A stretch of DNA of 64,000 nucleotides, taken from positions 1 through 64,000 of the forward strand of contig CALVFT010000005.1 in NCBI GenBank assembly GCA_944326915.1. Reading direction: 5' to 3'. This stretch comes from Candidatus Gastranaerophilales bacterium (GTDB taxonomy: Bacteria > Cyanobacteriota > Vampirovibrionia > Gastranaerophilales > Gastranaerophilaceae). A program made the translations under genes and the position numbers. The notes beneath the pieces were generated by a model. It saw only the letters and a list, made by a program, of their open reading frames with translations, searched no databases and was not told where the DNA came from. Shown here one piece after another: positions 1 through 9,418 of the stretch. Each line of letters starts with the position of its first letter. The stretch's first letter is position 1.

Positions 1-17
1 CATACTCCCGCTCCTTT
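1..17 (-). promoter_or_regulatory. RBS and start codon of a divergent gene that leaves the window
   Basis: On the minus strand an AAAGGAG Shine-Dalgarno (17-11) sits seven bases before an ATG at 3-1. Only the start codon lies inside the window, so the gene cannot be identified. It would be transcribed divergently from ilvD. Confidence 0.4.
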
Positions 18-71
18 CTTTTTATTAATATGATTATAAAATATTTTTGCACCTTTTGCAACAGATTGAGG

Positions 72-77
72 TATAAT
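72..77 (+). promoter_or_regulatory. -10 element of ilvD, leaderless
   Basis: A consensus TATAAT occupies exactly -12 to -7 relative to the ATG at 84, which places the predicted transcription start on or next to the start codon. A weak TTGCAC lies at 47-52 with a 19-base spacer. No Shine-Dalgarno precedes the ATG. Confidence 0.6.
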
Positions 78-83
78 GGACTT

Positions 84-1733
84 ATGAAAAGTGATAATAT
101 AAAAAAAGGAATAGCAAGAACTCCTCATAGAGGCCTTTTAATGGCTACAGGAGTTAGTAGAAAAAATATGCAAAAACCATTTATTGGTATTGCAAGTTCT
201 TTTTCGGATCTTGTTCCCGGACATATCGGTATGAGAGATTTGGAACGCCAAATAGAAAAAGGCATTCACAGTGCAGGAGGGCAGTCTTTTATTTTTGGAG
301 TCCCTGCAATATGTGATGGAATAGCAATGGGACACAGTGGAATGAGATATTCTCTTCCTTCAAGAGATTTAATTGCGGATTGTGTAGAAAGTGTTGCTGC
401 CGCTCATCAATTAGATGGAATTGTTATGCTTTCCAATTGCGATAAAATCACACCAGGAATGCTTATTGGTGCTTTGAGATTAAATATTCCAACAATTATT
501 GTCACAGCTGGCCCAATGCTTGATGGAGAATGCAAAAGTCACCATAAACTTACAATGGTTACAGGATCTTTTGAAGCAGTAGGTAAATTCAGAAAAGGAG
601 AAATTTCAGAAGAAGAATTGCTTGAGCTAGAAGAAGAATCTTGCCCATCTGCAGGAGCTTGTCAAGGGATGTATACAGCAAATACAATGGCAAGTCTTAC
701 AGAAGTAATTGGAATGAGTCTACCGTTCTGTTCATCATCAGCTGCCGTTTCAGCTAAAAAGCGTCGAATAGCATTTGATAGCGGAATGCAAATAGTTGAG
801 CTCGTTGAAAAGGATATAAAACCTTCTGATATTATCACAAGAGAAAGTCTTAGAAATGCAATAGTTGCAGATCTTGCTCTTGGAGGTTCAACAAATACAT
901 TCTTACATATACTTGCAATTGCTAACGCAGGAGAAATTGATATCACTCTTGATGATTTTGAAGAATTAAGCAGAGAAATTCATCAGATTGTAAAAATTAA
1001 TCCGTCATCAACACTTACTATGACAGATTTTCATAACGCTGGAGGAATCCCTGCGGTAATGAAGTCTTTAGACAAATTTTTAAATAACACAATAACCGTA
1101 TCAGGACTATCAACAAAAGATATTGCAAACTCTGCGTGGGCTGACACATCAGTAATTCCAGAATATGATAAATCAACATACACTCAACCAGGACTAGGAA
1201 TCCTTTACGGCAACATAGCAAAAGACGGATGTGTAATAAAAATATCAGGAGTAGCTCCTGAATGTTATGAATTCGAAGGTTATGCAAAAACCTTTAACAG
1301 CGAAGAAGAAGCAATGTCAGCACTTGAAAATGACAAAATAAAAGAAGGAGACGTCATTGTTATTCGCTATGAAGGACCTAAAGGCGGACCAGGAATGAGA
1401 GAAATGCTTGCTCCAACATCACTACTTGTCGGTAAAGGTTTAGGTAAAAAATGTGCACTAATCACAGATGGAAGATTTTCAGGTGCAACAAGAGGTATTT
1501 GCGTCGGACATATTTGTCCAGAAGCAGCAAATGGTGGCGTAATTGCTCTTATTGAAGATGGAGACAAAATAAAGATTGATATAAAAAATCGTTCAATAAA
1601 CCTGCTTGTAAGCGATGAAGAACTAGAAAAAAGGCGTGCAAAACTAAAACCATTTGAACCTAAAGTAAAATCAGGTTATCTTGCAAAATACGCAAAAAAT
1701 GTTCAAGATGCTTCCCACGGAGCCATCGTCTAG
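84..1733 (+). CDS. ilvD: Dihydroxy-acid dehydratase
   Basis: Cytoplasmic Fe-S dehydratase that turns 2,3-dihydroxy-isovalerate and 2,3-dihydroxy-3-methylvalerate into the 2-oxo acids of valine and isoleucine synthesis. The 549-residue product has the usual length. Both family signatures are visible: NCDKITPGM with Cys119, and [11 protein letters not shown] near residues 457-467. [16 protein letters not shown] carries Cys187 and Cys193. Near the N-terminus the protein reads VPGHIGM, the same VPGH form as the E. coli enzyme and without the extra PCN cysteine of other members. The frame is open 18 codons further upstream, but the ATG at 84 is preferred because it is where the family N-terminus begins and it sits 6 nt after a consensus -10. 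No other ilv genes are adjacent. Confidence 0.96.
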   Translation: MKSDNIKKGIARTPHRGLLMATGVSRKNMQKPFIGIASSFSDLVPGHIGMRDLERQIEKGIHSAGGQSFIFGVPAICDGIAMGHSGMRYSLPSRDLIADCVESVAAAHQLDGIVMLSNCDKITPGMLIGALRLNIPTIIVTAGPMLDGECKSHHKLTMVTGSFEAVGKFRKGEISEEELLELEEESCPSAGACQGMYTANTMASLTEVIGMSLPFCSSSAAVSAKKRRIAFDSGMQIVELVEKDIKPSDIITRESLRNAIVADLALGGSTNTFLHILAIANAGEIDITLDDFEELSREIHQIVKINPSSTLTMTDFHNAGGIPAVMKSLDKFLNNTITVSGLSTKDIANSAWADTSVIPEYDKSTYTQPGLGILYGNIAKDGCVIKISGVAPECYEFEGYAKTFNSEEEAMSALENDKIKEGDVIVIRYEGPKGGPGMREMLAPTSLLVGKGLGKKCALITDGRFSGATRGICVGHICPEAANGGVIALIEDGDKIKIDIKNRSINLLVSDEELEKRRAKLKPFEPKVKSGYLAKYAKNVQDASHGAIV

Positions 1734-1769
1734 ATATTTATTAGTTAAAAGCTGTAATTATGTATTTTG

Positions 1770-1778
1770 TGCTAAGAT
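1770..1778 (+). promoter_or_regulatory. Extended -10 promoter of the GlcF-like gene, leaderless
   Basis: TGC followed by TAAGAT (1773-1778) places the hexamer at -12 to -7 of a GTG start at 1785. No Shine-Dalgarno is seen. Confidence 0.5.
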
Positions 1779-1784
1779 GTCTTT

Positions 1785-2915
1785 GTGGATAAATTAAATG
1801 ATTTTCAAGATGATATAAATAAATGTTCTAAATGCGGACTATGTCAATCAGTTTGTCCTGTATACAAGATTACAGGTAATGACTGTGCTGTATCTCGTGG
1901 AAAATTTATTATGCTTGATGGCGTCCTAAAAGGTGATTTATCCATAAATAAAAATGTTAATAAATATCTTGATTTATGCCTAAAATGCAATAAATGCAAA
2001 GACTTTTGTCCATCATCTATTGATGTTTGTAGAATTTTTGCCTGCGCAAAAAATGAATACTTTAAAAACTCTTTTGAAGGTAAAATTATAAAATTTCTTC
2101 AATCTAAACAAATATTTGATAATATACTGAATATTGGAGAAAAATTTAGCTCTTTATTCCGAAAAAAAATCAATAAGCAAGGAAAAATTAAAATTCTATA
2201 CTTCAAAGGCTGCGTCAATAAAATTTATCCTAAGGTTGAAAATGCTACAAAAAAAGTTCTTGAAAACTTTGATGTAGAACTAATTGAAACTAATTTTAGT
2301 TGTTGTGGAATGCCTTTTTTATCCAGTGGAAATCTTGAACGCTTTGAGCAAGTTGCAAAACATAACATTAGTTTAATGAATGGGGATTTTGACTATGTGA
2401 TGACAGACTGCGCAAGTTGTGAATTTATACTTAATCAATACCACAAGTATTTTCAGGATATTAAGATTCCACACATCATAAATATTAGCGATTTAGTACT
2501 AAAATTAATGGAAAATGAAAATAAAATAATTACATTCCCTAAAAATACAAAAGTAACATTCCACAAACCTTGTCATTTAGAAAATGTAGATTTTTTAAAA
2601 CCTCTTTTGAATAGATGCAAAAATGTTGAATATATAGAAATGAATGGTTATGACGATTGCTGTGGTTTCGCAGGAGAGTTTGCAATAAAAAATTTCAAGA
2701 TTTCAAAAGAAATTTCAAAACAAAAAATAAAAAATGCACTGGCTACAAATGCAGATTTTATCCTATCAATGTGCCCTGCCTGCAATATGGGACTTACGCA
2801 GGGACTTATATTAAACAAAAAATTCTTTAAAAAAGGGGCAAAAATTAGTAATATTATTGAATTTTTAGCTTCTGCATCTTCTTGCAATATTCTGCAAAAT
2901 CACGATAACCTGTAG
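1785..2915 (+). CDS. GlcF/LutA-like (Fe-S)-binding oxidoreductase subunit
   Basis: Electron-transfer subunit of the glycolate/lactate oxidase type (heterodisulfide-reductase-like). Two ferredoxin-type CxxCxxCxxxCP clusters are complete: Cys14/17/20/24 and Cys65/68/71/75, predicting two [4Fe-4S] centres. Two CCG domains follow, with CCGMPF at 173 and CCGFAG at 292. The 376 residues fit GlcF-like proteins. The start is a GTG positioned 6 nt after an extended -10. No flavin subunit (GlcD/LldD) lies next to it, so the partner and substrate are unknown. Its 3' end overlaps the convergent Ntox44-like gene by 62 bp. Confidence 0.82.
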   Translation: MDKLNDFQDDINKCSKCGLCQSVCPVYKITGNDCAVSRGKFIMLDGVLKGDLSINKNVNKYLDLCLKCNKCKDFCPSSIDVCRIFACAKNEYFKNSFEGKIIKFLQSKQIFDNILNIGEKFSSLFRKKINKQGKIKILYFKGCVNKIYPKVENATKKVLENFDVELIETNFSCCGMPFLSSGNLERFEQVAKHNISLMNGDFDYVMTDCASCEFILNQYHKYFQDIKIPHIINISDLVLKLMENENKIITFPKNTKVTFHKPCHLENVDFLKPLLNRCKNVEYIEMNGYDDCCGFAGEFAIKNFKISKEISKQKIKNALATNADFILSMCPACNMGLTQGLILNKKFFKKGAKISNIIEFLASASSCNILQNHDNL

Positions 2916-3498
2916 ATATAGCCATTTGATCAGAAACCGGGTCCCTGAATTTTCTTAAATTTTTATTAGGGAATTTCCCTGAAATTAAAGGTTCCAAAGC
3001 ACCAAAAGAATATATTCTACCTAAGAATTTTGCGAAACTTTCAGGAAGACCTATTGCAGCACACATAAATCCATAGATATTATTAGAAAGATAGTTTCCT
3101 GGAACTATTTGGTTTTTATATAATGCATATTGAACTTTTCCGTTTTTATCCCTACCAGGAAATTCAGGTATAAATTTAGTATCCCATTTTTCACCTGTAG
3201 CAAAATTGTCTAAAAATTTTTTCAAAACCTTTAAACGCCCAAACACTTTTCTCTTTAATCCGATGACCTCATGTAACAAATCTTTTTTCAACGCATCAAA
3301 ATCATTTGTTATGTCGGGATAAAAAGATGTATGATTATGTTTTACAGTTGGAAAATTCTTTAGTTTAACCCCCGTATATCCATCATAAGCCGCATTGACT
3401 ATTGATGGACAATTATTAATTTGTCGCCACACTAACATACGTTTTTTATCTTCTGTTCGAATTAATTTATTTACGAATGTACTTATTTTCACTACCAT
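2854..3498 (-). CDS. Ntox44-like (polymorphic toxin type 44) domain protein
   Basis: 214 residues. The C-terminal half resembles the bacterial toxin 44 (Ntox44) core as I remember it: a ATGEKWDTK segment, then GNYLSNNIYGFMCAAIGL, then DPVSDQMAISTGYRDF, matching the family order G-N-x-x-YG-x-x-G/A-x-A and D-P-x-D-Q-x-A-I-x-x-G. Ntox44 is a predicted nuclease domain at the C-terminus of polymorphic toxins. Here it forms almost the whole protein with no signal peptide, so a delivered effector or a phage-like toxin is possible. ATG at 3498 follows a weak AAGGTG. No obvious immunity gene is adjacent. The end overlaps the GlcF-like gene convergently by 62 bp, which is unusual. Confidence 0.55.
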   Translation of the reverse strand: MVVKISTFVNKLIRTEDKKRMLVWRQINNCPSIVNAAYDGYTGVKLKNFPTVKHNHTSFYPDITNDFDALKKDLLHEVIGLKRKVFGRLKVLKKFLDNFATGEKWDTKFIPEFPGRDKNGKVQYALYKNQIVPGNYLSNNIYGFMCAAIGLPESFAKFLGRIYSFGALEPLISGKFPNKNLRKFRDPVSDQMAISTGYRDFAEYCKKMQKLKIQ

Positions 3499-3575
3499 AA
3501 AAAAACTTACACCTTTTAATTCTTATAAAATAAAAAGTATAAGTTTTTTGCCTATTTGTAAACAAAAATTTCAAA

Positions 3576-4388
3576 TTATTTTCCTAATTCACTAGCTTTT
3601 ATGGTTGTTTTTTCAATCACATCATAAAATAATTTATCAGAATGTTCTTCATTCATAACCGTAATTCCAACAAAAGTACATCCTCCTTTAGTCGCAACAT
3701 TATCTATTAATGTTTGAACTGGTGTATTTCCTCTATTTTCAACCATTTTAGCAGATCCTATAGCTGTTTGAGTTGCAAGCTCTAAGGATTTTTCATAATC
3801 TAGACCTAATTTTTCACCTGCTCTTGCCATATCTTCTATAACTTTATAGAAAAATGCCGGTCCTGAACCAGATATAGCTGTTACGATATCTATTTGGTCT
3901 TCTGAAACTTCAATGCATTTTCCTATATTTGACAATAACTCTATAACAAATTCAGCATCATCATCAGTAGCAAACGAACCTTTGCAGACTCCGCTCATAC
4001 CTTCTAAAACAAGCGCTGGAGTATTAGGCATTACTCTTACAACTCTATTTTGACCAACTACACTCTCAATTTTTTTAGTAGATACACCTGCAGCAATTGA
4101 TACAAGTAGTTTATCTGGAGTTAATTCAGATTTAATTTCTTCTAAAATATCTACAACATAATTTGGCTTTGTTGCAATAAATATAACGTCGCTATCCATT
4201 ACAAGAGCCCTGTTATCAGTTATAACATCAATCCCCAAACGTTCTTGAGCTGCTTGCGCAACCTCAGGATTTATCTCAGCACCTTTTAATCGATCTTTTG
4301 CTAAAAAGCCAGAAGAGATTACTCCCTTTATAATTGCACTAGCCATTTTCCCACAACCGATAAAACCAACTTTACAATTTTTGTTCAT
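3576..4388 (-). CDS. proC: Pyrroline-5-carboxylate reductase
   Basis: Cytoplasmic NAD(P)H enzyme for the last step of proline synthesis. The 270 residues match the family. An N-terminal Rossmann motif GFIGCGKMASAI binds the nucleotide, MPNTPALVLEGMSG follows in mid-protein, and the dimerisation/catalytic region contains ISGSGPAFFYKVIEDMA and a late TKGGCTFVGI segment. It is monocistronic, divergent from rpmH, with no proA or proB nearby. Confidence 0.95.
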   Translation of the reverse strand: MNKNCKVGFIGCGKMASAIIKGVISSGFLAKDRLKGAEINPEVAQAAQERLGIDVITDNRALVMDSDVIFIATKPNYVVDILEEIKSELTPDKLLVSIAAGVSTKKIESVVGQNRVVRVMPNTPALVLEGMSGVCKGSFATDDDAEFVIELLSNIGKCIEVSEDQIDIVTAISGSGPAFFYKVIEDMARAGEKLGLDYEKSLELATQTAIGSAKMVENRGNTPVQTLIDNVATKGGCTFVGITVMNEEHSDKLFYDVIEKTTIKASELGK

Positions 4389-4485
4389 ATTATTTAACCT
4401 GTCCCTCTCTTTGTGTTGACTAATAATTATTTTTCATTTAACATAAAAATTATACGACAAATATAATTAAAAAGGGAATTAAAAA

Positions 4486-4638
4486 ATGAGACGTACACTA
4501 GAAGGAACAAAGATTAAAAGACAACGCGTAAGCGGTTTTAGAGCTAGAATGGCTACTCCTGGCGGTAGAGAAGTATTGAACAGACGTCGTGCTCGTGGCC
4601 GTCATAAATTAGCTATCACAGCAAAAAAACGTGCTTAA
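4486..4638 (+). CDS. rpmH: 50S ribosomal protein L34
   Basis: A 50-residue basic protein of the large ribosomal subunit. The arginine-rich sequence includes [15 protein letters not shown] and [10 protein letters not shown], typical of L34, although the N-terminus MRRTLEG is a variant of the usual MKRTYQP start. It has an AAAGGGA ribosome-binding site and is followed 17 bp later by rnpA, the conserved rpmH-rnpA order. Confidence 0.95.
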   Translation: MRRTLEGTKIKRQRVSGFRARMATPGGREVLNRRRARGRHKLAITAKKRA

Positions 4639-4655
4639 TCGAATAAGGAGAGTTA

Positions 4656-5015
4656 ATGCTCCCTAGACAATTCAGATTAAAGAAAAAATCTGCATTTACT
4701 GCAACATATAAAGTTAAAAACTCCTCCCATAAGGGTGGAGTAACTTTGTTTGCAGGCAAAAAGAAAAGCATCCCTGATATCCCTACCAAAGTAGGATTTG
4801 TAGTCAGCAAAAAAACTCACAAAAGAGCGGTCAAAAGAAATCGATTAAAAAGACTTATGAGAGAAAGTTACAGACAACTGCTCAAAGAAAATGATCTTGA
4901 AAAAGCAGAATTGTTTGTTTCTTTGATTTTTGTTGGTGGAGAGAATGCTTTGGATAAAAATTTTACAGAAATAAAAAAAATTGTAAAAGATTTATTAGCA
5001 GGTATAAAATGTTAG
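4656..5015 (+). CDS. rnpA: Ribonuclease P protein component
   Basis: Protein subunit that helps RNase P RNA bind precursor tRNA. The 119 residues carry the RNR signature in KRAVKRNRLKRLMRES (about residues 51-66) and an N-terminal LPRQFRLKKKSAF segment. An AAGGAG lies five bases before the ATG. Downstream, the usual yidD is absent and an unrelated unknown gene overlaps the rnpA stop by 7 bp. Confidence 0.95.
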   Translation: MLPRQFRLKKKSAFTATYKVKNSSHKGGVTLFAGKKKSIPDIPTKVGFVVSKKTHKRAVKRNRLKRLMRESYRQLLKENDLEKAELFVSLIFVGGENALDKNFTEIKKIVKDLLAGIKC

Positions 5016-5530
5016 AAGGCGTATATGTAAACGGTGTATTCAATCACCCATCTTTAAGACCTGACATAATATCTCCCCAAGAAACTTCCGGATATTACTT
5101 TGGAACACAAGCAATTTATCGGTATTCTTTAAAAGATTCTGACTACCCGACATTGAGTTTAGCAGAACCTATTTTTGATGGCAACGGAGAAGTTATTCCC
5201 CCTGGGCACTATGAGCTAGCTCTTTCTGATGAAAAAGATTTTTTTATTCTCATGCAATCAAAAAATCCACGTGCGATTATTCCTGTTTTTCAAGTAGATG
5301 AGGATGTTAATGAAGAAAAAAGATTAAATGACCCTGAATATAAAAAATCACTAAAAAAACAAGAAAAAGCAAGAAAAGAAACAAACGAAAAAAGAGCTAA
5401 AGTAGGAATGCCTCCTGATGAACCGGATATTTTTATGGAAGCAAGTATTGAATATATAAAAAAAGGTGGGTATTACCTAATAAAATACCAAAGAGGAACA
5501 ATAAAAGCTTGGGGAGCAATTAGAGGATAA
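5009..5530 (+). CDS. Unknown protein downstream of rnpA
   Basis: A 173-residue soluble protein I do not recognise. It has no signal peptide or membrane segment. Residues 1-95 look like a small mixed alpha/beta domain containing GYYFGTQAIYRYSL and IPPGHYELALSDEKDFF. Residues 100-135 are a charged helix, probably a coiled coil (EDVNEEKRLNDPEYKKS and on). A C-terminal beta segment reads GGYYLIKYQRGTIKAWG. It overlaps rnpA by 7 bp and is followed 2 bp later by the PHP gene, so the four genes rpmH to PHP are probably one operon. It takes the position normally held by yidD but shows no similarity to it. Confidence 0.8.
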   Translation: MLEGVYVNGVFNHPSLRPDIISPQETSGYYFGTQAIYRYSLKDSDYPTLSLAEPIFDGNGEVIPPGHYELALSDEKDFFILMQSKNPRAIIPVFQVDEDVNEEKRLNDPEYKKSLKKQEKARKETNEKRAKVGMPPDEPDIFMEASIEYIKKGGYYLIKYQRGTIKAWGAIRG

Positions 5531-5532
5531 AA

Positions 5533-6318
5533 ATGTTAGCAAATTACCATATGCATACAAATTACAGCGACGATTCTTCTTTTGAACTAGAAGAATTAAT
5601 AAAAACAGCAATTTCATACAACTTAGATGAGATATGCATTACAGATCATTTAGATTGTATGACTTATTACCCAAATTGTTTTCCATTATCACAATACAGT
5701 GACGAGATTAAATACTTTCAAAAAAAATATAACAATCAGATAAAAATAAAAATAGGTATGGAATTTGGGATGCAAAAGGGAACTATTGATACATTTAACA
5801 AAATATTTTCTCAACTTGATTTTGATTTCATATTAATGTCTTGCCATTTGATAGACGATAAATGGCTTTTTAATCAATCATTTCAAAATAACAAAACCCA
5901 AGATGAATACAACAGACAATATTATGAAGAAATTCTATATTTAACTAATCACTTTGATCACTACAGCGTACTTGGACATCTTGATGTTATTAGACGTTAC
6001 GATCCTAAAGGCGATTATCCGTTTGAAAAAGTTGCTCATATTATAGAAAAAATCCTAAAAAGAGTTATCTCACAAAACAAAGGAATAGAATTAAACACAT
6101 CAAGTTATAGATATCGACTTGAAGATACAATGCCATCAAGTCATATTTTGCAAATGTATAAAGATCTTGGAGGAGAGATAATCACTATAGGCACAGACTC
6201 TCATTGTCCGTCACATGTAAATTGCGGGCTAGAAGAAGCATATCAAACATTAAAAAAATTCGGGTACACAAAATACTGCACCTTTGATAAAATGGAACCG
6301 ATTTTTCATAAGCTTTAA
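5533..6318 (+). CDS. PHP-domain phosphatase, histidinol-phosphatase (HisJ/HisK) type
   Basis: 261 residues of the PHP superfamily, metal-dependent phosphoesterases. The N-terminal metal motif is HMHTNYSDD, followed by ITDHLD, a MSCHLIDD histidine, a LGHLDVIRRY motif and a late GTDSHCP, which together give the PHP metal ligands. The size fits stand-alone histidinol-phosphatases that release L-histidinol in histidine synthesis, but no other his gene is present, so a related phosphoesterase role remains possible. It is the last gene of the rpmH operon, before tRNA-fMet. Confidence 0.8.
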   Translation: MLANYHMHTNYSDDSSFELEELIKTAISYNLDEICITDHLDCMTYYPNCFPLSQYSDEIKYFQKKYNNQIKIKIGMEFGMQKGTIDTFNKIFSQLDFDFILMSCHLIDDKWLFNQSFQNNKTQDEYNRQYYEEILYLTNHFDHYSVLGHLDVIRRYDPKGDYPFEKVAHIIEKILKRVISQNKGIELNTSSYRYRLEDTMPSSHILQMYKDLGGEIITIGTDSHCPSHVNCGLEEAYQTLKKFGYTKYCTFDKMEPIFHKL

Positions 6319-6376
6319 AAAAAAGGGGTTGCATTTTATTTTTTTTTGTTCGATAATCATGTTGTAAATTAAATAT

Positions 6377-6453
<77 letters not shown>

Positions 6454-6457
6454 TTTC

Positions 6458-6493
6458 ACTGGAAGTTTCAAACTTAGAAATTTCCAGTTTTTT
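6458..6493 (+). terminator. Intrinsic terminator after tRNA-fMet
   Basis: ACTGGAA (6458-6464) pairs with TTCCAGT (6482-6488), followed directly by a run of six T. Confidence 0.75.
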
Positions 6494-6715
6494 AGACCTT
6501 AATCATTTGAATGAGATAATCAAAAATCTCTTTTGAGTTTGAAAAGCTGTTTTTTACAATATCTGTTCAAAGGCAGACATTGTAGAAATTTGATTTTTTG
6601 AACCAATTGGGCTGTGTTTCAAATATATCTTGAATTTTTTAGTCAAAATTTACTAAAAATAAAATTTCTCAACTGGTTGTTCTTTTACAATTATGCTGTT
6701 AATAGTACTACAAAC

Positions 6716-7075
6716 TTAACTTAAAAATTTCAATAATCCTTCTATAATTCCTTTTGCACCAGATGATAGTGAAAGAAATATATTTTTATTTTCTTTACTT
6801 AATTTTTCACAAACTTTTATAAGATTTGGCTTAGAATTGTTTAGACAGATAAATTTAGAACCTTTTTGAGATAATTTTGCCATTGATATATCATTGTTAT
6901 CATTACCAGCCATTAGAATTTCATTATATGGAATATTGATAATTTTTCTAAGATAATTAATAGCTGAAGCTTTATTAAATGGAGCTATATATAAAACCTG
7001 ATTATTTGCCCCTTCCCCTTTATATCCACATAAAACTTTTATTCTTTCTTTTGAAAGAGCATCTAAAATGTTTTA
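6716..7075 (-). pseudogene. C-terminal fragment of a HAD-IIB type hydrolase
   Basis: The minus frame is open from a stop codon near 7076 down to 6716 with no convincing start. The roughly 117-residue remnant contains DALSKERIKVLCGY, then NKASAINYLRK and the strong HAD motif IV ILMAGNDNNDISMAK. That matches the C-terminal third of Cof-type or sucrose-phosphatase-like HAD hydrolases (phosphosugar phosphatases). The catalytic DxD motif I and motif II are missing. An ATG at 6913 lies inside motif IV and cannot give a working enzyme. The flanking 220 bp toward tRNA-fMet shows nothing recognisable. Confidence 0.7.
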
Positions 7076-7150
7076 TCTATACAAATATTCTTGAGCTAGT
7101 TACTCTTTTAAGTTGTATTATGAATACTTTTTTAATAAAAAATAACTATA

Positions 7151-7888
7151 TCAGTATGTCAGGCAACTTAATATATTTTCTTTTGGCAAGTACATGATAC
7201 CTGCTAAAAACGGAGCATTTTCTCTATTACCACCGTTTTTTACCCATTGCTCCAGTTCTTCATTACTATATGGATCAGGCATTCTAAAACCTAGTTTATA
7301 ATAAAATCCTGCTGGAGATGTTTTTCCATCAATACAACAAGCATCAAGAGTTACTCTTCCTTTTGTTTTAGGATTCATTAAACTACTCAACACAACATTT
7401 TTGACTGCTTCTTTGCCTGTACCTTTCCCACGACTCCATAGTTCATCAATACGATAATGAGGAAGCAATACATATATATCTTCATAATGAGCAGGTTGAG
7501 CTTTCTGAATTCCCTTTTTACTCTTAAATTTTACAGCTATTTCAGGTTTTTCATCAATAAATACTCTGGAGAAAAAAGTTGTGTAATATTCCGGATACCC
7601 AAATGCTAATATTCCTTTGGGTTCACAATGATATCTTATCGCAGCTGATTTTAAAGGGGTATGATCATTTAATAATTTTAATAATGATTCTTTTATTTTT
7701 ATTAAACTATTCTCTGCTATAACATCTTTAGCACAGCTGTATAGAAATTTATCACCACCAAGTCTTGCACGATTTGCAAGAGTACAAATTTCCTTGAATT
7801 CTTTTGAGTCGACAGCTTGGCTAATATCTTTTCGATTTTTTATAGTCCAGCCATTATTGACAACTTGTCTTAACTTATTAATATTCAT
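7151..7888 (-). CDS. GNAT-fold acetyltransferase-like protein
   Basis: 245 residues. The C-terminal half has an acetyl-CoA-binding pattern: WSRGKGTGKEAVKNVVL resembles the R/Q-x-x-G-x-G/A loop of motif A, and SPAGFYYKLGFRMPDP resembles the motif B helix-strand of GNAT enzymes. The N-terminal 90 residues are unassigned. The ATG at 7888 is chosen because an AAGGTG lies just upstream; a GTG three codons earlier overlaps that site. No substrate can be inferred. It lies among other effector-like genes. Confidence 0.65.
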   Translation of the reverse strand: MNINKLRQVVNNGWTIKNRKDISQAVDSKEFKEICTLANRARLGGDKFLYSCAKDVIAENSLIKIKESLLKLLNDHTPLKSAAIRYHCEPKGILAFGYPEYYTTFFSRVFIDEKPEIAVKFKSKKGIQKAQPAHYEDIYVLLPHYRIDELWSRGKGTGKEAVKNVVLSSLMNPKTKGRVTLDACCIDGKTSPAGFYYKLGFRMPDPYSNEELEQWVKNGGNRENAPFLAGIMYLPKENILSCLTY

Positions 7889-8101
7889 AAAACACACCTT
7901 CTACATTGATTAAAACAAATGAGCAAAAAAAATTGCTATTGTTATTATTTTTCATCACTAGCCAACTTGTGATATTAGTATTGATGAACTGGCATCGCAG
8001 TATAGCCTTATAGATATAAACTAATTAATTTCTAATTAAAACATTTTTATTTAACAAGCAAGTGTAAGCAAGCAAATTCTGACTTTAATAATGTATTCGC
8101 A

Positions 8102-9073
8102 TCAGACACTCATTGTATAACCATAATCTGACAAACTTTTCTTAGAAATACTTTTCCTCATTTTATCTAATTCTTGCAAATCTTGTTCCGTTATGAGCCC
8201 CTTTATTTCAGGTCCTCCAAATTTTTTATATTTAGCAGTAATCTCCGGAGAAAATTTAAAACCTCTTGAAGCTAAATGGAAATAATCTGCAACAAATTCA
8301 CATCGATTTGCTAGCATATTAGGCATATAATACTTAACCGGATTTTTTCTAAAATCACTATATAACTTATTTAACTCTCGTTTTAATTTTACTTTTTCAG
8401 CATCTGTTTTACAAAGAGATAGACGTTCTTCAATACTAGCTTTCGCAGGATTATGAGTAAAGAAACCTCCATCCCAAGCTCTTTGCAAATCTTTTGCAAG
8501 AATTTCCTGCTCAGACTTTGTCAAATGGTTAAAAGTTTTGTTTTTAAAAAGCCCTAATTTATGAAAAACATTTCCGAAAGATTGCGTATAATAATCTTTC
8601 ATTAAAGATAACATTCCAGATTTTTTATGCATTAAATGCCCCATCTCATGAATAGGAACCCTTAAATCAATATATTTAATACTTCTAGGGTTATAAATAA
8701 CTGAATAATTCTTTATAGCTTCAGCTGCAAGTCCAGAACCGCTTGGGATTCTATACTCCATAAACACCAATTCTTCTGGTTTTTTATATCCTTTAGAAAT
8801 AAGAAATCTATGAAATTTTTCTATGAATTCGACATTTTGCAATGTTTCTAACGTCTCACGCTGAAAGCCATGTGAAGCTGCAGTTTCTTCAAATGTCTTT
8901 ACTATGTCTATTTTGGTACATGAAGTCTTATTCACTTCTTTTTGGTAATGAGAAATAATCTTCCTATAATCTTTATAAGCTTGCGGTTTAGGATTCAAAC
9001 CGACAAGTCTTTTTAGCATTGCTCTTCCACCAATACCAAAAGTTTCTAAACATAACTGATGCACAGTTCCCAT
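8102..9073 (-). CDS. Zinc metallopeptidase-like protein (HExxH)
   Basis: 323 residues. PIHEMGHLMH gives a zincin HExxH motif (His142, Glu143, His146), and a downstream RCEFVADYF offers Glu259 as a third gluzincin-type ligand. There is no signal peptide or membrane segment. The region between the motifs is rich in basic and aromatic residues. The start at 9073 has an AAGGGG ribosome-binding site; the frame runs open 25 codons further without one. The target and family are unknown. A cytosolic or delivered protease are both possible. Confidence 0.65.
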   Translation of the reverse strand: MGTVHQLCLETFGIGGRAMLKRLVGLNPKPQAYKDYRKIISHYQKEVNKTSCTKIDIVKTFEETAASHGFQRETLETLQNVEFIEKFHRFLISKGYKKPEELVFMEYRIPSGSGLAAEAIKNYSVIYNPRSIKYIDLRVPIHEMGHLMHKKSGMLSLMKDYYTQSFGNVFHKLGLFKNKTFNHLTKSEQEILAKDLQRAWDGGFFTHNPAKASIEERLSLCKTDAEKVKLKRELNKLYSDFRKNPVKYYMPNMLANRCEFVADYFHLASRGFKFSPEITAKYKKFGGPEIKGLITEQDLQELDKMRKSISKKSLSDYGYTMSV

Positions 9074-9418
9074 AAATATTTTCCCCTTTAGTTTCGTCTT
9101 TAAAGATATAAAGTCTTTAATTTTCTTTAAATTGCTTTTTCTTAACAATTATTTACACAGACATAACCTCAACAACAGAAAAAATAAATTATCTTTAGCT
9201 AAGAAAAGCTTTTAGAGCATATTTTTTTCAAAATTTAAATATTCTATCTTCATCGACACCGACATCATACAAAAAGTTATTTTTATCAATAAATAATATG
9301 AAGATATATAAATATTTCCAATTCTTTTTATTATATTTATAGCAAAAATTTTTACTTTTATTTTTATTAAACAATACCACTCAAATAAAAATAAATAATG
9401 GTACAAAGGAGAAAATTT
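9074..9418. other. AT-rich divergent intergenic region
   Basis: A 345-bp region between the zincin gene (minus) and the next gene (plus). It should hold both promoters. I see no coding frame with a plausible product, no tRNA and no clear terminator hairpin. Confidence 0.5.

Noticed and set aside
30..83. 18-codon N-terminal extension of ilvD
   Set aside because: It includes the -10 element and is not family-like.
6600..6715. Possible solo CRISPR repeat (GTTTGTAGTACT on the minus strand)
   Set aside because: Only one copy is visible, with no array and no cas genes in the window.
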